Shown: piece by piece, positions 11,795 through 23,067 of the stretch
How positions within the stretch are numbered: position 1 is the first letter of the stretch
Layout: each line of letters opens with the position of its first letter
NCBI GenBank assembly: GCA_011799875.1
Contig: CM022300.1
Coordinates: 231,642,903 to 231,706,902 of the forward strand
Direction: 5' to 3'
From: Thinopyrum elongatum
Lineage: Eukaryota > Streptophyta > Magnoliopsida > Poales > Poaceae
DNA length: 64,000 bases
The notes under the pieces: model-generated
Databases searched by the model: none
What the model was told of the DNA's origin: nothing
What the model saw: only the letters and a program-made list of their open reading frames with translations
Position numbers and translations under genes: made by a program

Positions 11795-12720
11795 TATTAT
11801 TATTATTATTATAAGAATTACCATAGGAATTGCCATAATTATTAGAGGAAATTTCCAAAAAATGGCCTAGGATTAAAATTACCTCTATAAGCATTACTAT
11901 TGAAATTGTTTTGTGAGAAAAAAATTCACATCTACGGGATCATTATTTTGCTCAATCAAAGTAGACAATGGCACATCATTAGGATCAATATGAGCACTTT
12001 TACTAGCAACCATTTTCATAAGCGCATCCACTTTATCACTCAAAGTACTAATTTCTTCAACAGAATTCACCTTGTTACTAGTAGGAGTTCTTTCAGTATG
12101 CCATTGTGAATAATTTACCATAATATTATCAAGCAATTTTGTAGCTTCTCCTAATTCGATATCCATAAAGGTACCACCCACGATGTAATATAAAATATTT
12201 CTAGAAACGAAGTTTAATCCCGCATAAATTTTTTGTATGCTCATCCACAAACTTAAGCCATGAGTAGGGCAATTTCTTATCATTAATTTCACCCTCTCCC
12301 AAGATTGGGCAACATGTTCATGCTCAAGTTGCTTAAAATTTGTAATTTGATTTCTAAGAGAAATAATTGGCAATAAAAGCATCCTTACACTTAGTGGCAA
12401 GAATCAATACTATTTCATGGCTAGGATGAAAACCAAGTTTTAGCACGATCTCGTAGTGAGAATAGAAATAATTTTAATTTGAAAATATCATTATCCACAT
12501 ATTTTTTCTTTTACATATCACACAATTCAACGGAAGTGTTAAGATGGGATGCAACATCTTCATTAGGACTACTAGAAAATTATTCTTTCATAACAAGATT
12601 TAGCAAAGCGGCATTAATATCACAAGACTCCGCACTAGTGGCGGGAGGAGCAATCGGAGTACTAATAAAATCATTATTATTAGTATTGGAAAAATCACAC
12701 AATTTTGTATTTTCTTGAGA
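11427..12720 (-). pseudogene. Gypsy Gag of element A, frameshifted, with poly-Asn tract
   Basis: Structural Gag of the retrotransposon. The core at 11897-12400 contains ISLRNQITNFKQLEHEHVAQ and ERVKLMIRNCPTHGL, a retrotransposon Gag domain I recognise from Triticeae Gypsy elements. Upstream (12401-12720) the N-terminal part is visible but has stops, for example in the RAKTWF block. Downstream, 11427-11894 is in another frame, with an Asn-rich linker encoded by an ATT/AAT microsatellite, then a coiled-coil-like tail. The pieces cannot give one protein. Confidence 0.83.
11746..11811. repeat. (ATT)n microsatellite inside gag
   Basis: About 20 ATT/TTA units with one interruption (ctatt near 11,790). 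On the minus strand it encodes the poly-Asn tract of Gag. Confidence 0.95.
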
Positions 12721-12900
12721 CACCGCGACAAAGCAAGCAGACAAGCACACAAGCAAAAAGGCAAACGGAAAATATTTCTGTGTTTTTGTGAAAACGTTTT
12801 AGAAGTGAGGGAAATGAAAATAAGAGGCAAATGGAAAACAATGTAAATGCAAGGAGATGAAAGTTTATGTCATGGTACTTGATAGATGTTGATGATGTCT

Positions 12901-12919
12901 CCGCGGCAACGGCGCCAGA
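12901..12919 (-). other. Primer-binding site of element A
   Basis: The minus strand reads TCTGGCGCCGTTGCCGCGG just inside the 5' LTR. TGGCGCCGTTGCC is the tRNA-Asp type PBS of many grass Gypsy elements. Confidence 0.85.
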
Positions 12920-12928
12920 AATTCTACC

Positions 12929-14479
12929 TGCTACTTGAGAGCTGCGTTGGGATTTCCCCGAAGAGGAGAGGATGATGTAGTACAGTAGAGCTAAGTATTT
13001 CCCTCAGTTAAGAACTGAGGTTATCTATCTAGTAGGAAAACCATGCAACACCTCATTAGCAGTACCTACAAACAAAATAACAAATACTTACACCCAACGC
13101 AAACAAGGGGTTGTCAATCCCTCAACAGTTAATTGCAAGGATCAAATCTCGTAGTGATAGATAGATAAACAAAAACACAAAATAAAATGAAGTAAATAAA
13201 ATTGCAGCAAGTTATTTTTGGATTTTAGTATATGATAAAAATAGACCCGGTGGCCATTGTTTTCACTAGAGGCTTCTCTCTTGAAAATAGCATACGGTGG
13301 GTGAACAAATTACTGTTGGGCAATTGATAGAAAAGCGAATAATCATGATGATATCCAAGGCAACAATCATGTATGTTGGCATCACGTCCAAGACAAGTAG
13401 ACTGACTCATGCCTGTATCTACTACTATTACTCCACACATCGACTGCTATCCAGCATGCATCTAGAGTATTAAGTTCATAAAGAACGAAGTAACGCCTTA
13501 AGCAAGATGACATGATGTAGACAAAGTAAACTCAAGCAATATGAATAAACCCCATCATTTTATCCTTAATGGCAACAATACAAATACGTGTCTTGTCCCC
13601 ATCTGTCACTGGGATATAGATCATCGCAAAGATTGAACCCTCACAAACCACCTCTCCCATTGCAAGATAAATCAATCTAGTTGGCCAAAACAAATCAATA
13701 GATCGGAGAGAAATATAAAGCTATAATAATCATGCATAAAAGAGTTCAGAGAAGACTCAAATAATATTTATGGATAATCTTATCATAAACTCACAATTCA
13801 TCGGATCCCAACAAACATCCCGCAAAAAGGATTACATCGAATAGATCTCCAAGAACATCAAGGAGAACATTGTATCGAAGATCAAAGAGAGAGAAGAAGC
13901 CATCTAGCTACTAGCTATGGACCCGTAGGTCTATGGTAAACTACTCACACATCATGGAAGGTGCAACAAGGTTGATGTAGACGCCCTCTGTGATTGATTC
14001 CCCCTCCAACAGAGTGCCGGAAAAGGCCTCCAGATGAGATCTCGAGAGAACAGAAACTTGCGGCGGCGGAAAAAGTGTTTGGGTGGCTCTCTGTTGGTTT
14101 CCCGATTTTAGAGAATTTATAGAGGTGAAATCAGGTCAAACAAAGCAAAGGTGGGCCCATGAGGCACCAGGGCGCACTTACACCCCCGGGAGCGCCCTGG
14201 TAGCTCGTGGCCACCTCCTTTACCTTCTGACTTCCTCTCGAAGCTTCTACGGTCACTTATGTCAAGAAAAAATTGTCAAAAAGTTTCATGGCATTTGGAA
14301 TTCGTTTGGTACTAATTTCCTGGAAAACCAAAAAGAGGCCAAAAAATAGCAACTGGCACATGGAAATAATTAATAGGTTAGTCCCAAAAAATGATATATA
14401 ATTGCATATAAAACATCCAAGATTGATATTATAATAGCATGGAACAATAAAAAATTATAGATACGTTGGAGACGTATCA
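12929..14479 (-). repeat. 5' LTR of element A
   Basis: The 1551-bp LTR runs on the plus strand from tgctacttgagagctgcg to ggagacgtatca (minus: TGATACGTCTCC...). It aligns with both LTRs of B (1609 and 1607 bp), with more divergence than B's LTRs have from each other. The bases just outside are TGGGC; the matching TSD lies left of the window. Confidence 0.88.
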
Positions 14480-14720
14480 TGGGCCACTGGTGGCTCCCCT
14501 CCTATGGGTCTTTGCTCCAGTATTTTGTATTTATGCCATAAATTTTTTCCAAAAAGTTTTGTCCAATTCTGAGAACTTTTATTTCTGCACAAAAACAACA
14601 CCATGGTAGTTTTGCTGAAAACATAGTCAATGATGTTTAGTTTCATTCAAATCATGCGAATTAGAGTCGAAAACAAGAGCAGAAGTGTTTGGAATAGTAG
14701 ATACGATGGAGTCGTATCTA
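14480..14720 (-). repeat. 3' LTR fragment of element C, cut by element A
   Basis: On the minus strand a PPT (GTTAAGCTTGGGGGAG) is followed by TAGATACGACTCCATCGTATCTAC, an LTR start with a short inverted repeat. The LTR continues for about 240 bp until element A's LTR begins, so A inserted into this LTR. The rest of the LTR is left of the window. Confidence 0.75.
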
Positions 14721-15121
14721 CTCCCCCAAGCTTAACTCATTGCTTGTCCTCAAGCAATTCAGTTGACAAACTGAAAGTGATAAAGAAATTTTTTTTACGA
14801 ACTCTTTTGTTCTTGTATCCGTATATAAGCTTAAATAGTACCCAGGTTTTCAGCAAAGATCATAACTAACCATGCAAATGATAACTCTTCGAAATTATAT
14901 TCACTCATATCAATGGTATAATCAACTAGCGAGCAATAATAACATATCTCAAATGCCAACACTTCGTCAAAACAATCATGATATAATAGGACAACATGTT
15001 ATCTCGCAAGCCCTTTCTGAGACCACAAAACATAAATGTAGAGCACCTCCAAAATTCAAGCAGCGACTAATCATTGTAATTCATGGTAGAAGAGATCCAG
15101 TCATGATGCACCCAATATTAA
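14721..15121 (-). mobile_element. Element C, 3' internal end left of element D
   Basis: Non-coding DNA between C's PPT and D's left LTR. Its last five bases (ATTAA, 15117-15121) are the TSD repeated at 32940-32944, so C resumes there. No gene is visible. Confidence 0.8.
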
Positions 15122-16036
15122 TGTCGTGGGAAACCATGGCCACCTATGGGGCCATCAGCCCCTTGTGGTTTGGCAGGGGGGATGAGCACATTGCACAAAG
15201 AGCGGAGAACGTAGCGTTACACGGCAGAGATCACACGGGTAGTTTTTACCCAGGTTCGGGCCACCGCGAGGCGTAAAACCCTACTCCTCCTTTGGTGGAT
15301 TGATGGTGGTTGTGGTGGAAATGAAACGCTCTTGCCCGGTAGGGTTGCCTCAGGGCGAGAGAAGCTACGTGCATACGAGTGTACAAGGGTCCGAATCCTT
15401 TCTCTGGTTGCCATGGCCCTCCTTTTATAGATCAAGGGGTCACCACAGTGGCAAATCAGTCATTGCGTACTGATTAGATAGTGAACAGTGCTATCATACC
15501 TAACTCTGCAGTCAGAGCAGGGCACATGCAATGCGCCGCTTAGTGTCACATCGTGGCGTGCCCGGCAAGCCTTGCCGGGCTGCTGGGCCACCTTTTCGCC
15601 TGTCTGCTTGACACGTCTCTAGACGGGTGTCATTTGGAGGTGATTTCCATAGGAAGTGGCTGCCACGTGCCAAATAACAGCCACTTAGTCACTTGGGGGC
15701 TTGATACCGCACCGATCGATGACTTGCGTCACTATGAGGTGGAGCGGTGGAACCTTGGCGGGGTGGTTTGCCTTTGTCGCGCCCAGCAGGCCTGCCGGGT
15801 CGGTCTTGAGGCTTGACTTCAGGGCCATCTCGTCCTCACCTGGCTCGCCTGCCCGGCAAGGGAGGCTTTCCCTTAGTGGTGTCGTGCTCATTTAGCTTGT
15901 CTTGGTCTTCTTGTTCTGCCCTTTGATTCCTCAAAGAGCTGATCTCTTCTTACTTGGTCTGGACTTGGACGTTTTGAGCTTGCCTCCAAGCCTGTGTACA
16001 GTCTGGGCAACATACCTGGGGTTTGTTGCATCGATA
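15122..16036 (-). repeat. 3' LTR of element D
   Basis: 915 bp, gap-free against 32025-32939. The inner terminus has decayed to TATCGA on the minus strand where the other copy keeps TGTCGG. It contains the CCGGCAAG/CTTGCCGG words typical of D and E. Confidence 0.93.
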
Positions 16037-16513
16037 GGAGCCACTGGGCCTGGCCTGACTGCACTGCCGAGCGTCGTCGGGGTAGGCCCTGTCAAGTACA
16101 TGGGCGAGGAGGCTTGCGGTGGTTTGTCCTTTGAGGTCTTCTTTGCTTCCTTATTAACCTGAGCTTGGATCAGTTTCTAGTTTTCCCGCGTGTCGCGTAA
16201 TGCCAATTGTAGTGGGAGAGATAATGGGCCACGATCCATGGGGTACCCACGTCCACGTTCATGGGGCGGAAACCGCCACCCCATTATCCTTCCCGCCCCA
16301 AGCGCCTCCGCCACGTGTATTGCATGCACTGCACAAAGTTGGTGGCGGATGCGGAGGGTGCGGGAATGAGCGCTGTGGCAGAAAGCCAGGCGTCGTGGGT
16401 TGGTGCAGGGGGTCGGCCTTGATTCCTCGAGCCGTTAATGGCGAGGAGGAGCCGGACTGGGCAAACGGGGCGGCTACCTTCACGGAAAAATCTAGCCCCC
16501 TGCCCCGCTCGCC

Positions 16514-16520
16514 TATAAAA
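16514..16520 (+). promoter_or_regulatory. TATA box of the antisense gene in D
   Basis: TATAAAA in gctcgcctataaaaaggga, 71 bp before the ATG at 16591, leaving room for a TSS and a short leader. The equivalent TATAAAG is conserved in E (50829-50835). It points away from the LTR promoter, opposite to gag-pol. Confidence 0.65.
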
Positions 16521-16590
16521 AGGGAACTTGGGGCAAGGCGTTTTTCCACACATCCTTCTCCTTCCATTCTTGCAGCAGTCCTCGCCCACC

Positions 16591-17241
16591 ATGGTGAGAG
16601 GTCGAGGGCATGGCATTGCTCCAGTGGCGGCGACGAGAACCTCTGCTCGACAGCGTATCCCTCCTCCCTCCGAAGATGCGGGGGCAGAGCCCGCCGTGAG
16701 AGGAAGTTGGAGGGGGCGAGGTCGTGGTCGTCGTGGCACCCGGGGCCGAGGAGGACGGGGTGGCACTCTGATTGCGCCACCACTGGCCGCCCCTTCCCCG
16801 ATGGAAGGCCATGTCGGAGACCAACCCCTGGAGTTCATCATCAGATTGTACAAGCCTCTGCGCGGCCGCCTCCGTCTCCCCACTCCATTCGCGAGGGCGA
16901 TGGAGCTTGAACAGCCGCACACATTGAAGCTTCACATGAGGGGTTGCGGGAACGGCGGCATGCGGGTGGATGTGGATTTTCCCGCCCCTCATTTCATGTT
17001 CTTTCGATGTGGATGGAAGACCTTTGCTCGCGCCCATAGCTTGTCGGAGGGTCACGTCCTCCATTTTAAATTAATGGAGGACGACCTGCTCTCCGTCAAG
17101 GTCTTCGGGTGCTCGGGTGCTCGCCTAGGGTGCTGCGCGGAGAGCTCGACCGATGACGAAAGCTCCTCCTCGAGCGACAGCGACGAGGAGGACAGTGACG
17201 ACGATGACGACGGGGAGGGTGATAGCTCTGACTCCGGCTGA
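16591..17241 (+). CDS. Antisense B3-like nuclear protein carried by element D
   Basis: An intact 216-residue ORF antisense to gag-pol. Seen: an Arg-Gly-rich segment (residues 36-59), a globular core (79-175) and an acidic Ser/Asp tail (183-216). The core has LRLPTPFAR, a central GWKTFARAHSL (Trp142, Phe145), EGHVLHFKL and VKVFG, the pattern of a plant B3 DNA-binding domain. The start is Met at 16591, not the upstream in-frame Met at 16528, because element E starts at the same residue and the TATA sits correctly for it. E carries an open homologue (hand alignment roughly 73% identical, one small gap). DNA or RNA binding is inferred. The DNA is GC-rich and other frames are also open, so ORF length alone is weak evidence; conservation carries the call. 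Confidence 0.72.
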   Translation: MVRGRGHGIAPVAATRTSARQRIPPPSEDAGAEPAVRGSWRGRGRGRRGTRGRGGRGGTLIAPPLAAPSPMEGHVGDQPLEFIIRLYKPLRGRLRLPTPFARAMELEQPHTLKLHMRGCGNGGMRVDVDFPAPHFMFFRCGWKTFARAHSLSEGHVLHFKLMEDDLLSVKVFGCSGARLGCCAESSTDDESSSSSDSDEEDSDDDDDGEGDSSDSG

Positions 17242-18376
17242 TTGTCAGCCGCACCGTTACCGTCAGGCGGCAGCACCACCATCTGCACCTGCACCCCGTT
17301 CCTAGCAAGGTGATTTGCCGGGGAGTTGGATGCAGAGGTGTGGATGGTGTTCCGGGCTCCTCTAGCAGCCTTCCAGCTGGCCCCCGGCAGGCTTCCTCGC
17401 GGGCTGCAGCTCCGTTAGCCCTGCCGCGTCCTGCTGGCCCTGGTGGTGGCGGCTGGTGGGCTGTCCCTGCCGCTCTCTTCACCATCACCTTCGCCCGCGC
17501 CCTCCCGCTCTTGTTAGGCCCCTCGCCAAGGGGCCTGACGGGGTCAGGCTGGGCTTCTGCCCAGGCGCCCCTTTTGCCTTCTTCACCTTCCACCGCAGTG
17601 CCTGGGAGGAGAAGGACAAGAAAGGGCATCACGGGGCCCTTATCTTTTTTCAATCTAAAATATGTAGGCACTTGCCAAACTTTAGTCTAAATAATGTAAT
17701 CTTCTTTATCCATGTTGGTGTTCTGTAAGATCTATACTTGTTCATCAGCATATTAATGAAAAAGACAAGCTTTGCCGTGCACTTGTGCATGCATCATGCT
17801 CATGCACAGGTGAAATGCCTCTATACGTCCAAGTAAACAAGTTATCTCCGGCAAGCTATCCTGCCGGTACCCTCGAATTGTTGCCGTGGGGCTAAGCCTG
17901 CCGAACACAAATCGCAAAGAGGGACCAGCCCTCCGCCAAAGGCCACTGCGACCATCCTGACGGAAGCAACATTCGAGTCAAAGGATGGGAGCACCTAAGT
18001 TTCGAAGGTGACGGGGTTTTCATATGCGCAAGTTTCTACTTACAGAACACATAAGGATAAGAAGAGAACTTATCTGTTTGGCTTGTCGAGGATCGTCACG
18101 TAGGCTCGTCTTCATTTCTTCTTTTTGGGACCGAGTCCACGGCAAGAACCCTGCAACTTAATGCAAATGAAAACAATGCCTCATGCGACCTCACCTACAT
18201 GATCATGCTATGCTCATGATATGCTTATGCATGCATGCAAGTTTTGGGGGCCCCCCAGCGCTTCGTTTATTTCTGTTGCTCAGGGTCTGCACCTGGCTTT
18301 GTACAAGGGGTTACATGCAACATCGAGAAGGCCTGTACAAAAGGGTGGCTGCCGGGCAGGGCCCGACAGCCGCGCC
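17242..18376. other. Region between antisense gene and pol stop in D
   Basis: About 1.1 kb holding the 3' ends of two convergent units. The word ttaatgaaaaagac (near 17,755) is conserved in E and could be a weak AATGAA-type poly(A) signal for the antisense gene. Frames at 17310-17690 look like shadows in GC-rich DNA. Confidence 0.5.
18266..18271 (-). terminator. Poly(A) signal after pol in D
   Basis: AATAAA on the minus strand, about 106 bp past the pol stop. E has AATAAA at the equivalent place (49066-49071). Confidence 0.5.
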
Positions 18377-19822
18377 TTACAGGTAGAACTTACGGAGATG
18401 CTCAATGTTCCATGAGTTTTACAACTGAATGCCATCTCCAGTCTCCAGACGGACTGCGCCAGGTCTGGTGACTCGTACTACCCGGTAAGGGCCTTCCCAC
18501 TTCGGCGTCAACTTGTTTGTACCCTTGGCAGACTAAACACGCCTAAGGACAAGGTCGCCTTCCTCAAAACCCCGGGCACGAACCCTGCGACTGTGATAGC
18601 GACACAGGGTTTGCTGGTAGCGTGCAACACACATAGCGGCCCAGAGACGGTTCTCCTCAAGTAGCACAACGTCGTCACGCCTGTGCCGTTCCTGCGCTAC
18701 TTCATCATAGGCAAGCACTCGAGGAGATCCGAATATGAGTTCCATCGGGATAACTGCTTCTGCCCCATAGACTAGGGAGAAGGGAGTCTGCCTGGTAGCT
18801 CAATTTGGTGTCATTCTGAGGGACCAAAGAACCACCGGTAGCTCGTCGATCCATCGCCTGCCACACTTCTGCAGTCTATCAAAGGTTCTTGTCTTGAGAC
18901 CTCGCAGCACTTCAGCGTTCGCCCTCTCAGCTTGTCCGTTGCTTCTGGGATGGGCGACAGAGGCAAATGAGATCTTGCTTCTGAGGGCATGAACATATTG
19001 CATGAAGGCGCGGCTCATAAATTGGGTGCCATTGTCGGTGATGATTCGGGTAGGCACCCCGAAGTGGCACACCAATCCTTTCAAGAACTTGATAGCTGAC
19101 TGTGCGGTCACCTTTCTCACGGGCTCCACCTCTGGCCACTTTGTGAACTTGTCGATAGCGATGAACAAGAACTCAAAGCCCCCGGTAGCACGGGGGAAGG
19201 GGCCCAAGATATCGAGCCCCCAGACCGAGAAGGGCCATGACAAAGGGATCGTCTGAAGAGCTTGGGCAGGCTGATGGATGTTTTTGGAGTGGAACTGGCA
19301 GGCTTCACATTTGGTGACGAGCTCAACTGCATCTTGGAGGGTTGTGGGCCAATAGAAACCTTGCTGGAAGGCTTTTCCAACCAGAGCCCTTGATCCAATG
19401 TGTGAGCCGCACATACCTTTGTGTACCTCTGCCAATAGTTCCTTTCCTTCCTCCCGACAAATGCACTTCAATTTCACACCGTTGGGCCTCCTTCTGTACA
19501 GCGTGTCGTCAACGAGCTGATACATACTGGCCCTCTGGGCTACTCTTTCAGCTTCTTCTTGCTCTTCGGGGAGTTCTCCAGTTTGGAGGAAATGGACTAT
19601 GTGCCGTGCCCAGGTTGGGGCCAGGGGCTCGGCAACAAGGACCAGCGGCACCTCCTCATTTGCAGGAGCGCACTTCTCGACCACAGGGACCGGTGGTCTA
19701 GCGGGATGGTGCAGCTCACTGATCGAAGGGGAGTTGTTCCCGTCAAGCTCCCTGCCGGGAGCCTCTGGAGGCTCTGTCGGGTGAGGCTTGCCGGAGTCCA
19801 GTTTCCTCCTCTTTCTGGCCAT
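18377..19822 (-). pseudogene. Integrase of element D
   Basis: The zinc domain shows His134, His141, Cys172 and Cys175 in the 340-residue frame 18800-19822. The catalytic triad is present: Asp204 (WGLDILG), Asp263 (ITDNGTQF) and Glu299 (NGQAER), with the 35-residue Asp-Glu spacing. The C-terminal domain is interrupted by TGA at 18800-18802 (CGA in E) and TAG at 18533-18535 (CAG in E), and the polyprotein ends at TAA 18377-18379. The core is well preserved but the full-length protein cannot be made. Confidence 0.9.
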
Positions 19823-19843
19823 TGTTGCCAGGGATACGGAGGG

Positions 19844-21453
19844 CTAAGTCAGATGGAGAACAAAAGTCCCTGGTTCCACGGGGAGTTTTTGCGCAGCGCA
19901 ATTTGACAGATGATTAGCAATGCTGTTTTCCGCACGGGGCACGTGCTTTGTTTGCAATCCATCAAAGCTCTCCGCCAACTTTCTCACTTCCTCGACGTAT
20001 GCCTCCATCAATGGGCTTTGGTAATCCTTGTTGACTTGTCTCACCACAAATTGTGAATCTCCGCGGATGATCAGCTTCTTGATTCCTAGTTCTGTTGCAA
20101 TCCTGAGCCCGGCAAGGAGCCCTTCATACTCTGCAGTATTGTTGGCAACCTTTTCCCGGGGAAAGTGCATTTGGATGACGTACTTAAGGTGCTCCCTAGT
20201 GGGGGCAACAAGAAGCACGCCAGCCCCTACACCTTGTAAGGATAAGGCACCATCGAAATACATAACCCATTCTTGGGGCGCTTCCTTGCCGGGGATAACT
20301 GTCTCCAACACTTCTTCATCAGGAGTTGGTGTCCACTCTGTGATGAACTCTGCTAGTGCTCTGCTCTGAATAGTTAACGTGCTTTCAAACTTCAAACCAA
20401 AGCTGGACAACTCCAAAGCCCATTCCACAATCCTACCGGTGGCCTCGGGGTTTCGGTGTATGCGTTGCAAGGGGAAGCGGGTGACAACTGTGATCTCGTG
20501 GGCTTGGAAGTAGTGGCGCAGTTTCCTTGAGGCCATGATGAGGCCAAAAATCAACTTTTGCATGCCAGAGTACCTCGATCTAGCTCCCTGTAACAGGGAG
20601 CTGACGAAGTACACTGGGCGCTGCACCACCTTCTTCTTTGCCGCAACCATAGAACTGCTTCCGCTGCCCTGCCTTTCTTCACTCTGGACTGACTCTTGTC
20701 TTGCCGGGGCTGGTTCGCTTTCCTCTTCAGAGGGGACAGTGGTTGTGGCTGCCGCGTCATCCACTTCCCACTGCGCCACCAGTGCCGCACTAACCACTTG
20801 ATTGGTTGCCGCTAAGTATAGCAGCAACGGCTCTTGTGGTTTGGGAGCGACCAAGGTGGGCACAGAGGAAAGATAGGTCTTCAAATCTTGCAGAGCAGCG
20901 TCTGCCTCTGGAGTCCACTTCACGGGTCCTGCCTTCTTCAAGATTTTGAAGAACAGTAGGGTGCGCTCGGCAGACTTGGAAATGAACCTGCTCAGTGCAG
21001 CCACGCATCCAGTCAAACGCCTTACGTCCTTGACTGTATTGGGTGCTTGAATTTGCTCAATAGCCTTGATCTTGTCGGGGTTGGCCTCTATCCCTCGATG
21101 AGACACAAAGAAGCCAAGTAGCTTGCCGGAGGGAACTCCAAACACACACTTCTCTAGGTTCAGCTTCAAGTTGATCCTGCGCAGGTTAGCAAAGGTTTCT
21201 TCCAAATCCTGGATGAGGGTTGATCTGTCCTTGGTCTTGACCACAATATCATCCATGTAAGCTTCAATGTTTCTGTGCAGCTGGGATTCAAAGCCAATCT
21301 GTACTGCTCTTGCAAAAGTGGATCCAGTGCTCTTTAACCCGAAGGGCATCTGTACAAAGCAGTACATGCCACATGGGGTTATGAATGCGGTCTTCTCTTC
21401 GTCTTCCTTGGACATGAAAATCTGGTGGTATCCAGAGTAGGCATCCAGAAAGG
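19844..21453 (-). pseudogene. RT palm/thumb, RNase H and archaeal-type RNase H of element D
   Basis: In a 537-residue frame the RT core has YMDD at residues 67-70 (AYMDDIVV), followed by the RT connection and a first RNase H/tether region (VQRPVYFVSSLLQ, LIFGLIMASRKLRHYF). A second, archaeal-type RNase H follows: Asp402 (MYFDGA), Glu443 (TAEYEG), Asp467 (IRGDSQ). The last metal ligand, Asp in E (IADHLS), is Asn515 here. It ends with TAG 19844-19846 where E has CAG, just before integrase. The first RT motifs lie about 7 kb away, beyond element B. Confidence 0.92.
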
Positions 21454-21458
21454 ACACC

Positions 21459-23067
21459 TGCTACTTCTTGAGCTTGCGTTGGTTTTTCCCTTGAAGAGGA
21501 AAGGGTGATGCAGCAAAGTAGAGATAAGTATTTCCCTCAGTTTGAGAACCAAGGTATCAATCCAGTAGGAGACAACACACAAATCACCGAATACCTGCAC
21601 AAACAATCAAACAACTTGCACCCAACGCGATAAAGGGGTTGTCAATCCCTTCACGGTTACTTGCAAAAGTGAGATCTGATAGATATAGATGAAACTAAAT
21701 AAAAGATAAAGTAAATATTTTTGGTATTTTTGGTTTATAGATCTGAAAGTAAAAGATTGCAAAATAGTAGATCAGAAACTAATATGATGGAAAATAGTAG
21801 ATCGGAAACTTATATGATGGAAAATAGACCGGGGGCCATAGGTTTCTCTAGAGGCTTCTCTCAAGATAGCAAATAATACGGTGGGTGAACAAATTACTGC
21901 CGAGCAATTGATAGAAAAGCGCAAAGTTATGACGATATCTAAGGCAATGATCATGAATATAGGCATCACGTCCGTGTCAAGTAGACCGAAACGATTCTGC
22001 ATCTACTACTATTACTTCACACATCGACCGACTCCTGCCTGCATCTAGAGTATTAAGTTCATGAAGAACAGAGTAACGCATTAAGTAAGATGACATGATG
22101 TAGAGGAATAAACTCAAGCAATATGATGTTAACCCCATCTTTTTATCCTTGATGGCAACAATACAATACGTGCCTTGCTGCCCCTACTGTCACTGGCAAA
22201 GGACACCGCAATATTGAACCCAAAGCTAAGCACTTCTCCCATTGCAAGAAAAAACCAATCTAGTTGGCCAAACCAAACCGATAGTTCGAATAGAATTACA
22301 AAGATATCAAATCATGCATAAAATAATTCAGAGAAGATTCAAATAATATTCATAGATAAGCTGATCATAAATCCACAATTCATCGAATCTCGGCAAACAC
22401 ACCGCAAAAAAGTATTACATCGAATAGATCGCCATGAACATCGAGGAGAACATGGTATTGAGAATCAAAGAGAGAGAAGAAGCCATCTAGCTACTAGCTA
22501 TGGACCCGTAGGTCTGAGATAAACTACTCACGCTTCATTGGAAGGGTAATAGGGTTGATGTAGAAGCCCTCCGTGATCGAATCCCCCTCCGGCAGGGTGC
22601 TGGAAAAGGTCCCTAGATGGGATCTCATGGGTACAGAACATTGCGGCGGTGGAAAAGTATTTTCGTGAACGCTTCTGGTGGTTTGGAAATATATGTGAAT
22701 ATATAGGCGAAAGAATTAGGTCAGGAGGGTCACGGGGGTCCCACAAGGCAGGGGGCGCGCCCTACCCCCTTGGGCGCGCCCTCCACCCTTGTGGCCGCCT
22801 CGTGGCTCCTCTGACTTTATCTCCAAGTCTCCTGGGTGTCTTCTGGTCCAAGAAAAATCATCGCGAAGATTTTATTCCGTTTGGACTCCGTTTGGTATTC
22901 CTTCTCCACGAAGCTAAAAAACAAGGAAAAACAGAAAACTGGCACTGGGCTCTAGGTTAGTCCCAAAAATAATATAAAATAGCATATTAATGCATATAAA
23001 ACATCGAAAACAGATAATATAATAGCATGGAACAATAAAAAATTATAGATATGTTGGAGACGTATCA
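21459..23067 (-). repeat. 3' LTR of element B
   Basis: 1609 bp with TG..CA ends on the plus strand (tgctacttcttg...gagacgtatca). It is preceded on the minus strand by the PPT at 23068-23083 (TTAAGCTTGGGGATGC). Confidence 0.93.

Larger units (their letters stand above)
8473..14479 (-). mobile_element. Element A (non-autonomous Gypsy), main part
   Basis: Minus-strand Ty3/Gypsy-type element: 5' LTR 12929-14479, tRNA-Asp-type PBS, a gag remnant, a protease remnant, then a long non-coding 3' region continuing at 1-142. No RT, RNase H or integrase is visible, so it depends on a helper. LTR ends, leader and 3' region are shared with element B. LTR style and gag recall Sabrina/Fatima-type Triticeae families, but I cannot fix the family name. 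Confidence 0.88.

Noticed and set aside
16259..16922. Long minus-strand frames (174, 212 and 183 residues) overlapping the antisense B3-like gene of D
   Set aside because: Pro/Arg/Ser-rich shadows of GC-rich DNA; no domain, no counterpart alignment in E, and the opposite frame is the conserved one.
17310..17728. Possible second antisense gene downstream of the B3-like ORF in D
   Set aside because: Frames of 126 and 90 residues are Pro/Ala-rich, overlap in two frames and are not conserved in E.
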